Below the pieces are notes generated by a model. The model ran no database searches and was not told the DNA's origin. It saw nothing but the letters and a program-made list of their open reading frames with translations. From Phycisphaerae bacterium (GTDB lineage: Bacteria > Planctomycetota > Phycisphaerae > UBA1845 > Fen-1342): DNA of 10,354 nt. Of the stretch, positions 5,103 through 10,354 are shown in pieces (positions within the stretch are counted from its first letter, which is position 1; each line of letters begins with the position of its first letter). The stretch spans positions 1 to 10,354 of the forward strand of contig JALSRY010000509.1 of NCBI GenBank assembly GCA_026984555.1, given 5' to 3'. The position numbers were made by a program, and so were the translations under genes.

Positions 5103-7434
5103 TCCATGCGGCCGCCGCGGTCGCGCCGGCCGGAACGCAGCGCGGGTTCTCCGAGCCCGTCAGGAACAGGTCGGATTTCACGAACCGCCCGAAAAAACGG
5201 ATGATCCGGAAGTAGTACGCACGCTCGCGAAGCAAATCGCGGCGTTCCTGACGCCAGCGCACCCACTGGGCGTAGAGCGCATCGGCCCGCACCCGCCGCC
5301 GCCAGTCTTCCAGGCGGTTCAGCTCGGCGTTGGTCGGCTTGTCCGTGTCGAGCGAATCAAGCCACGCTTGCGCGGGATCGGCCCGCATCGCCGCCACCGT
5401 CCGGGCGGAATCGACCATCCGCCGCCAATCCTCGACAGCCGGCAGCGGACGTCGGGCCGCCACCGGCCGGCTCCCCGGCACTCCGTCCCACTCGCCGAAC
5501 ACCAGCCGACACGCCGGCCGCTTGGGCGTCGAGACGTAGAAGTAGTAGCTCGGGTCATCCAACGGCTGTTTGAACGTGAACGCCAGCCGCGTCACGCCGC
5601 GGGCGTCGGCTTCGAGAATCGTCGTGTCGAACAGCTTGCCGCGAATGACCAGCCCCGCCCGGAGCGGCTTGCCCGGACGCATCCCGTCGATCAGCATCCG
5701 CCCGCTCAGGCCGGAGAAATACCCCGGCGGCGGCGTCGAGACCACCAGCGTGCGCGGTCCCACCCGCCGCACCATGCTCGGGCGGTCCATCATCAGCGGC
5801 TGCGGCGCGAACGTCAGCACGTAGCCTTCCAGGTCGTCCAACCCCCACGCCTCCCGCAACGCGACCGAAGCGTAGATTCCCGCGACCGGCAGGTTGATGA
5901 AAAACAAGCGCGATCCCCGGGGCGGGCGCGGGGTGTTGTCTTCGATGTCGGCGTAGACGACCTGCTCGTTGCGCACGATCCCACGCCAGGCATAGCGGTA
6001 GATCGTCAGCGACCAGAGCGACGAAGCGACGACGACGATCGCCGCGAACGACCGCCAGCGACCGCGCAACGCCCGCACCATCACCACCAGCATCACCACC
6101 AACGCCGCCGCCGGCAGGTAGCCGAAGTGCGGCATTACGAAGACCGGAATCACCGGGACAAACGCCGCCAGCAGCCAGATCGGCCACACCGCCCGGCTGG
6201 CAAGTCCGCGCGACGCCCACACGTACCACGCCCCGATTCCCCCGACGAGCAGCCCCATGATGCCGAACACCAGCACGTGTGCCGAGAGCGACGAGCCATA
6301 CGTCGCCAGTCCCAGGAACATCGGGGTATGGAACACCAGTGCGAACACCATGTGCAGCAACTTGCCCAGCGCCCACGGGACGTAAACCAGCCCGTGCGGG
6401 GCGGTGAAGTAGATTTCCGGCGGCCGCGACGTGGGGAACACCACCAGTCGCCAATAGAGATAGGCCACCGTCAGCAGCGCGACCAGCGTGTAAACCACCC
6501 ACGGCGCCCCCCGCGGAAATGCCCCCGGCGACCGCCGACCACCGTCCCCCCTTCCGGGAAAGGTCGCCGACGGGCCAGCGCCCGTGGGTGCGGCCGCTTC
6601 GGCACTTGGCATTCGGCACTCGGCATTCGCCTCGCCACTGTGCTCCGGCTCCGCTCCGGACGCGTGGGACGCGCTGCGCATCGCCGCCCAGTCGAGCACG
6701 ACGATCACCAGCGGAAAGATGACGGCGGTTTCGCGGGCAAAAAGTGCCAGAACCCAAAGCACCAGCGACAGAATCAGCCACGGTACCGACAACGACCGAC
6801 CCGACGCGCGGCGCATCGGCGAAGCGTGCAGGTACGCCACCACCGCGGCGAAAAACAGTGCCCCGCTCACCAGCGCGTTGCGCGCCGCGATCCAACTGAC
6901 GGCGAACACCGAGTGGGGCTGAATCGCGAACAGCACCGCCGCCAGCAGCGCCCATCCGCGGCTGCGCAGCGCCCACAGCGCGATCAGGTAGACCATCCAT
7001 GTCGCCAGCAGGTGCCAGCCCAACGCGAAAGCGTGCACGCCGACCGGGTTCCCCCGGCTGGCGATCAGTTCGAGCTTCATCGCGAGCATCGCCACCGGCC
7101 GGGCGTAACGCCACTGAAGCGGTACTTCCTGCCACCAGAGGTGGGCCAGGCGGCCGGGTAGGTCGAACGTGGCCGACTCGACCAGGTCGTGGAAGCTCCA
7201 GCCGTAGCTGCGCAGCGTGGCCCGGTGCCAATAGTCGTCGAAGAACAGTCCGTCGTGCAGCGATCCGCCGTGGCCGAGCAGCACGGCCCCCACCAATATG
7301 AGGCCGACGAGCCACGCGCGGGGGCGCGTGCTCGCCGCGGGCTGGCGGGGATGTTCCGATTGCGCAATCACAGCGGGTTGCCCGCGCGGGGCGGGTGGCG
7401 GAGCGATTCGTTCATGCGGCGACGCTGGCGACAC
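4939..7434 (-). CDS. Polytopic membrane protein, GT-C glycosyltransferase-like (TMTC-related)
   Basis: This 831-residue protein is read from a GTG at 7434; an alternative GTG at 7371 would give 810 residues. About ten or more hydrophobic segments lie between residues 41 and 475. The first extracytoplasmic loop carries FFDDYW (D66, D67), the acidic pair expected of GT-C enzymes, which transfer sugars from polyprenyl-phosphate donors outside the membrane. The segment IQPHSVFAVSWIAARNALV (171-189) and the hydrophobic stretch after it resemble the HP...V.W...R..L motif of TMTC-type O-mannosyltransferases. Residues 253-310 form a hydrophilic low-complexity insert. Residues 490-640 look like a soluble extracytoplasmic domain, and 665-757 is a charged helical tail ending in RAYYFRIIRFFGRFVKSDLF. 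The last 71 residues (761-831) are Arg/Pro/Thr-rich, and 54 of them are antisense to the dehydrogenase gene, so they may not be conserved. The enzyme role is inferred from topology and short motifs only; a non-catalytic membrane protein remains possible. Confidence 0.82.
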   Translation of the reverse strand: MSPASPHERIAPPPAPRGQPAVIAQSEHPRQPAASTRPRAWLVGLILVGAVLLGHGGSLHDGLFFDDYWHRATLRSYGWSFHDLVESATFDLPGRLAHLWWQEVPLQWRYARPVAMLAMKLELIASRGNPVGVHAFALGWHLLATWMVYLIALWALRSRGWALLAAVLFAIQPHSVFAVSWIAARNALVSGALFFAAVVAYLHASPMRRASGRSLSVPWLILSLVLWVLALFARETAVIFPLVIVVLDWAAMRSASHASGAEPEHSGEANAECRMPSAEAAAPTGAGPSATFPGRGDGGRRSPGAFPRGAPWVVYTLVALLTVAYLYWRLVVFPTSRPPEIYFTAPHGLVYVPWALGKLLHMVFALVFHTPMFLGLATYGSSLSAHVLVFGIMGLLVGGIGAWYVWASRGLASRAVWPIWLLAAFVPVIPVFVMPHFGYLPAAALVVMLVVMVRALRGRWRSFAAIVVVASSLWSLTIYRYAWRGIVRNEQVVYADIEDNTPRPPRGSRLFFINLPVAGIYASVALREAWGLDDLEGYVLTFAPQPLMMDRPSMVRRVGPRTLVVSTPPPGYFSGLSGRMLIDGMRPGKPLRAGLVIRGKLFDTTILEADARGVTRLAFTFKQPLDDPSYYFYVSTPKRPACRLVFGEWDGVPGSRPVAARRPLPAVEDWRRMVDSARTVAAMRADPAQAWLDSLDTDKPTNAELNRLEDWRRRVRADALYAQWVRWRQERRDLLRERAYYFRIIRFFGRFVKSDLFLTGSENPRCVPAGATAAAAWIRTPPRSCRHVGPSPSTVARRATARRETRGRSPARGGVVPGTRTDARTPPGCPP
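6599..6626. repeat. Four tandem heptamers (TYGGCAY) inside the glycosyltransferase-like gene
   Basis: The plus strand reads TCGGCAC, TTGGCAT, TCGGCAC, TCGGCAT without gaps, followed by a degenerate fifth unit (TCGCCTC). The array is 28 bases long and encodes about residues 270-279 (AECRMPSAE) on the minus strand, within the hydrophilic insert. Two 14-base units differ at one position only. Confidence 0.8.
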
Positions 7435-7442
7435 ATCGCGGC

Positions 7443-7448
7443 ATTGTA
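7443..7448 (-). promoter_or_regulatory. Candidate -10 element (TACAAT) for the membrane-protein gene
   Basis: On the minus strand TACAAT matches 5 of 6 consensus positions and lies only 8 bases before the GTG at 7434. A start about 7 bases downstream would fall at an ATG (7436) or at the GTG itself, so the transcript could be leaderless. No clear -35 box is visible at 16-18 bases. Confidence 0.4.
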
Positions 7449-7495
7449 CCGCCTGTGGTGGGTTTCATCAGATCGTCCGTCGCTCGGCGGGCGGT

Positions 7496-7526
7496 TTGAC
7501 GACTCGCGGGTTTCCGCGTTGACTAT
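7496..7526 (+). promoter_or_regulatory. Weak promoter candidate(s) for the CitD-CitE gene
   Basis: Two -35-like boxes lie in the divergent gap: TTGACG at 7496-7501 and TTGACT at 7519-7524, each 5 of 6 to consensus. Behind the first, GACTAT (7521-7526) is a poor -10 with a long 19-base spacer. Behind the second, no recognisable -10 stands at the right distance. The promoter is probably in this gap but cannot be placed firmly. Confidence 0.22.
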
Positions 7527-7603
7527 TGCGGTGGGTCGGCCGATGCACCCGCCGCGGGAGCTGGATCGGTCGCGGCAAATGATGTCGGGGTGGGAGGTTC
7601 GTC

Positions 7604-8836
7604 ATGAGCGAGCGCGAGGGTAGGTCCGCAGCGGCGGAAGCGGGTCGACGGGGCGTTGGGGTACGGTCCGATTGCTGGGTCCGCTACATACCCGCGAGCG
7701 ACGGAACGATCGATGTCGATCTCAAGAGCAAGGTCGAGCCGATGTACGGCGAGTCGATTCGCCGACTCGTACACGACGCGCTGGCTGCCCTGCAGGTCGA
7801 GCACGGTCGGATCGAAATCGAGGATGCGGGAGCGCTCCCATTCGTCCTGATGGCGCGCATCGAGGCGGCGGTGCGGCGGGCGCGGGGCGCGCTGCATGCG
7901 GCCGACCACCCGAGCGACCTGCCGCCGATGGAAACGCACGCGTGTTACCCCACGACCCGGGATCGGTTTCGGCGATCGCGGCTCTACATGCCCGGTAACG
8001 AACCCAAGTTCATGCTCAACGCCGGACTGCACAAGCCCGACGGCGTGATTCTTGATCTCGAAGACAGCGTCGCCCTGTCGGCCAAGGACGAGGCCCGGCT
8101 GCTGGTGCGCAACGCCCTGCGCAGCGTGGATTTCCGCGGCGCCGAGCGCATGGTCCGCATCAACCAGGGCGACCGCGGACTCGAAGACCTCGAATACGTC
8201 ATCCCTCACAACGTCCACGTCGTGTTGATTCCCAAGGTCGAAGACCCCGAGCACGTTCGGCGGGTGGAGCAACGCATCCGCGACATCCTCGCGCGCGAGA
8301 GCATCGACCGGGACGTATACCTCATGCCGATTGTCGAAAGCGCTCTCGGGGCGATCCGGGCGTATGAAATCGCCACAGCCAGTGACAATATCTGCGCCCT
8401 GACGATCGGCCTGGAGGATTACACGGCGGACATCGGCGCGCAGCGCACCGCCGAGGGCCGGGAGAGTTTCTGGGCGCGTAGCCAGGTGGTCAACGCGGCG
8501 CGGGCGGCCGGCGTGCAGCCCATCGACACGGTGTTTTCCGATGTTTCTGACATGGAGGGGCTGCGGGCGGCCGTCCTCGAGGCGAAATCGCTCGGGTTCG
8601 ATGGGAAGGGCTGTATCCACCCGCGGCAGATCCGCGTGATCCACGAGGCGTTCGCCCCGGACCCCACCGAGCTCGAAAAGGCACGTCGGATCGTCCAGGC
8701 CTTCGAGGAAGCCCAGGCCCGCGGACTGGCCGCGGTTTCGCTCGGCAGTAAGATGATCGATCCCCCGGTCGTCAAACGCGCGCAGCGAATCGTGGCGTTG
8801 GCCGAGGCGGTGGCAGACGAGGTGCCCCCGACCTGA
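7604..8836 (+). CDS. Fusion of CitD-like acyl carrier domain and CitE-like HpcH/HpaI aldolase (citrate/acyl-CoA lyase family)
   Basis: This 410-residue cytoplasmic protein starts at an ATG with GGGAGG 6 bases upstream. Residues 17-95 match citrate lyase acyl carrier protein (CitD): VRYIP...IDVDLKSKVEPMYGESIR, then IEIEDAGALPFVLMARIEAA. In CitD the prosthetic group sits on the first serine of an ESSD-type motif. Here the aligned residues read VRSD, so that position is R21 and only the neighbouring S22 is a serine. After a linker (96-122), residues 123-400 are a CitE-type TIM barrel: RLYMPGNEPKF, DGVILDLEDSV, VRIN (184-187), PIVESA with presumed magnesium ligand E245, LTIGLEDY with D272, and DGKGCIHPRQ (333-342). 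CitE enzymes cleave citryl- or related malyl/citramalyl-thioesters to acetyl-thioester plus an oxo acid. No citF, citC, citX or citG is visible nearby, so a stand-alone lyase on CoA or carrier thioesters is as likely as a true citrate lyase. Confidence 0.9.
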   Translation: MSEREGRSAAAEAGRRGVGVRSDCWVRYIPASDGTIDVDLKSKVEPMYGESIRRLVHDALAALQVEHGRIEIEDAGALPFVLMARIEAAVRRARGALHAADHPSDLPPMETHACYPTTRDRFRRSRLYMPGNEPKFMLNAGLHKPDGVILDLEDSVALSAKDEARLLVRNALRSVDFRGAERMVRINQGDRGLEDLEYVIPHNVHVVLIPKVEDPEHVRRVEQRIRDILARESIDRDVYLMPIVESALGAIRAYEIATASDNICALTIGLEDYTADIGAQRTAEGRESFWARSQVVNAARAAGVQPIDTVFSDVSDMEGLRAAVLEAKSLGFDGKGCIHPRQIRVIHEAFAPDPTELEKARRIVQAFEEAQARGLAAVSLGSKMIDPPVVKRAQRIVALAEAVADEVPPT

Positions 8837-8843
8837 TGGTGGC

Positions 8844-8849
8844 TACAAT
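8844..8849 (+). promoter_or_regulatory. Candidate -10 element (TACAAT) for the secreted unknown gene
   Basis: TACAAT lies 7 bases after the CitD-CitE stop and 65 bases before the ATG at 8915. It is the same hexamer seen before the membrane-protein gene. No convincing -35 box is visible. A small hairpin (GTGCG 8852-8856 with CGCAC 8860-8864) lies at the predicted start site. It would let the downstream gene be transcribed separately from CitD-CitE. Confidence 0.35.
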
Positions 8850-8914
8850 ACGTGCGAGGCGCACCCCGGCGGTTCCTCTGGGGAGCGGCGCCGCGTGCAC
8901 GGGAGCAATACACC

Positions 8915-9886
8915 ATGAATACGCATTCCGCATCCCCCGGGACAGGTGCCGCAACGGCCGACCGCCGGTGGCGAGGGCAGTCGCGGAGCGACGGCGCCGG
9001 GTTGCTGGCGGCGTTGCTGGTCGTGCTGGGCACCGTCGGGGGCGCGGGGGCGGCGCCGCCCGGGGGGTTGGCGGCCAACTGGGGCAACGGGTACACGTCG
9101 TTGCGTTTCACCTATCTTGGCCAGACCTGCGAGTATCCGCGCGACTTGCTGGGCGATTCGTTCGGGCCGGCCGGCCGGCCGCCACAGTTCGAGGTCACGA
9201 AGCAGTGGCCGGTGGTGGCGGTACGGGCGCGCTGGACGCTACCGCGCGATCACTGGCCCGAGCAGTACCGGGACAAGATTCTGCCGTTGCTCCTGATGCG
9301 TGCTTGCGATGCCGAGTTGTATCCGCGGCTGTACCCGGAGGCGATCTTGACCGCTCGATTCCTGGCGCCTCCGCCGTGGCTGAGCGCGGACATCGACCCG
9401 CTCGACGGGGGGTTGACCCGGGTGCTGCGCGGCAAGACCGTCCGGTACCAGGTCAAGGCCGACGCGGGGTTCGGCGCCTCGGACTATGTGATTCGCACGC
9501 AGATTCGGATGGGGTTGAGCAAGGACGGCAAGGCGGTTTTCTACCTCGATAACCCCAGCTACATCAGCGATCATCTTGCCTGTCGCGTGTTTCTTTTCGC
9601 CGCGGCCGATACCGGACGCGAGATTCGTTTCGAGGTGTGTGCGTATTGCGTGTGTGCACCACGTTATCTCTTTCGCGGTGAGGCCATGCGCCGCGTCGAG
9701 GCCGACAGCCGTTACCTGATTCGGCGGATGTACGAGGAGTTCGACGGTGGTTTCGGCCCGCAGGTGATCGAGCAGTATGTGCGGACGATTCGGCACAAGC
9801 GCAAACGGCGTGGCGCGTCGCCGACAACGCAGCCGGCCGACCCGCCCGCCCGCTCCCCCGCCGCGGCCCCCCGGCAGGGTGGTTGA
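8915..9886 (+). CDS. Exported or membrane-anchored protein of unknown function
   Basis: This 323-residue protein belongs to no family I recognise. The ATG at 8915 is chosen over one at 8852: GGGAG lies about 9 bases upstream of it, and the intervening residues overlap a likely transcription start. A long hydrophilic N-region is followed by a hydrophobic core (29-43, LLAALLVVLGTVGG) and small residues (AGAA, 44-47), consistent with a signal peptide or anchor. The mature part has a compact mixed region (about 53-295) with aromatic-rich strands such as TSLRFTYLGQ and AVFYLDNPSYISDH. Six cysteines occur at 72, 131, 223, 242, 245 and 247; the last three form CAYCVC. The C-terminus is basic (HKRKRR, 294-299), then Pro/Ala-rich (TTQPADPPARSPAAAP) and probably disordered. 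The coding frame and Planctomycete-style tail support a real gene. trmB starts 45 bases downstream and may be co-transcribed. Confidence 0.8.
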   Translation: MNTHSASPGTGAATADRRWRGQSRSDGAGLLAALLVVLGTVGGAGAAPPGGLAANWGNGYTSLRFTYLGQTCEYPRDLLGDSFGPAGRPPQFEVTKQWPVVAVRARWTLPRDHWPEQYRDKILPLLLMRACDAELYPRLYPEAILTARFLAPPPWLSADIDPLDGGLTRVLRGKTVRYQVKADAGFGASDYVIRTQIRMGLSKDGKAVFYLDNPSYISDHLACRVFLFAAADTGREIRFEVCAYCVCAPRYLFRGEAMRRVEADSRYLIRRMYEEFDGGFGPQVIEQYVRTIRHKRKRRGASPTTQPADPPARSPAAAPRQGG

Positions 9887-9931
9887 CCCCCCGGAGCGGA
9901 CGGCGTTTTCGAGGTATTCCCGGAACCAGAC

Positions 9932-10354
9932 ATGAAAAGACACTTCGACGTGGGCCATGTCGCAATCGAGCCGGCGGCGTTGGAGAATCTGCGCTGGGAG
10001 ACCCTGTTCGGCAACGCCAACCCGGTCGAAGTCGAGATCGGCACGGGCAAGGCGGGGTTCTTGCTGCGCCGGGCGCGGGCCCATCCCGAGCGGAACTTCC
10101 TCGGCATCGAATGGGCCAACCAGTTTTTCCGTTTCGCGGCGGACCGGCTGCGGCGCTGGGGCGTGACCAACACGCGGATGGTGCGCACCGATGCGTCACA
10201 TTTCATCCGCGTGCAGTGCCCGCGTGATTCGCTCAGCGCGCTGCACGTCTACCATCCCGATCCGTGGCCCAAGAAACGCCACCACAAGCGGCGGTTGTTC
10301 CAGCCGGCGTTCGTCGAGGCCGCCGTCGCCTGCCTGGTCGTCGGCGGGCGGCTC
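9932..10354 (+). CDS. trmB: tRNA (guanine-N7-)-methyltransferase, 3' end beyond window
   Basis: The enzyme methylates N7 of G46 in the tRNA variable loop using S-adenosylmethionine. The first 141 residues are present and the frame is open to the window edge; bacterial TrmB usually has about 210-240 residues. The SAM-binding motif is VEIGTGKAGFLL (34-45), followed by FLGIEW with the acidic E60 and MVRTDASH with D87. The diagnostic motif YHPDPWPKKRHHKRRL (107-122) contains the PDPWPKKRHHKRRL signature, which is nearly invariant in the family. The ATG at 9932 has GGA 9 bases upstream and gives a normal N-terminus (MKRHFDVGHVAIEP). The upstream gene is unrelated in function, so any operon is probably only by proximity. 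Confidence 0.96.
   Translation, partial: MKRHFDVGHVAIEPAALENLRWETLFGNANPVEVEIGTGKAGFLLRRARAHPERNFLGIEWANQFFRFAADRLRRWGVTNTRMVRTDASHFIRVQCPRDSLSALHVYHPDPWPKKRHHKRRLFQPAFVEAAVACLVVGGRL

Noticed and set aside
5074..7161. Plus-strand open frame of 695 codons opposite the membrane-protein gene
   Set aside because: Its product is an Arg/His/Gln/Pro-rich string with no domain, typical of the antisense of a GC-rich gene, while the minus strand has coherent membrane segments.
7523..8644. Minus-strand open frame of 373 codons opposite the CitD-CitE gene
   Set aside because: The plus strand carries the full CitD and CitE signatures, so the antisense frame is a by-product of high third-position GC.
8852..8914. 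Longer N-terminus for the secreted unknown from the ATG at 8852
   Set aside because: The start lies within a likely promoter/start-site region without a ribosome-binding site, while the ATG at 8915 has GGGAG at usable spacing.

Overview
The window is GC-rich bacterial chromosomal DNA with seven protein-coding genes and no RNA genes, insertion sequences or CRISPR arrays that I can see. The best clue to the host is the secreted FG-GAP protein at 868-2415. It ends in a pair of dockerin-like calcium-binding repeats of the 'DLNGDG...DLAxxLADYGC' kind, which are very common on exported proteins of Planctomycetota (Phycisphaerae and relatives). Together with the GC content and the loosely linked gene order, this suggests a planctomycete. 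I infer this from style and have no phylogenetic marker comparison.

Layout. At the left edge a class II (FucA/AraD-type) sugar-phosphate aldolase runs leftward out of the window (606 to 1, minus). It is divergent from the exported seven-repeat FG-GAP/dockerin protein (868-2415, plus), and the roughly 260-base gap between them carries plausible promoters for both. After a 339-base gap with two candidate promoters and a strongly self-complementary segment comes a cytoplasmic TPR protein (2755-4056), followed 38 bases later by a zinc-free medium-chain dehydrogenase/quinone-oxidoreductase-like enzyme (4095-5102). These two probably share a transcript. Converging on them is a large polytopic membrane protein resembling GT-C glycosyltransferases of the TMTC kind (7434-4939, minus). 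Its last 54 codons and its stop overlap the 3' end of the dehydrogenase gene.

Divergent from the membrane protein is a fusion of a citrate-lyase acyl-carrier-like domain (CitD) with a citrate-lyase-beta-like aldolase (CitE) (7604-8836). It is followed by a secreted or membrane-anchored protein of unknown function (8915-9886) and by trmB, the tRNA guanine-N7 methyltransferase gene, which is cut by the right edge (9932-10354).

How they fit together: I see no single pathway linking the genes. Two are carbon-metabolism enzymes (aldolase, CitDE), one is a redox enzyme, two are exported or surface proteins, one is a probable cell-envelope glycosyltransferase and one is tRNA modification. The most unusual points are the CitD-CitE fusion, whose prosthetic-group serine position appears altered and which has no other citrate-lyase genes beside it; the hydrophilic insert with heptamer repeats in the glycosyltransferase; the 164-base convergent overlap; and the hairpin-rich leader of the TPR gene. 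Nothing in the window amounts to a clear new multi-gene system.
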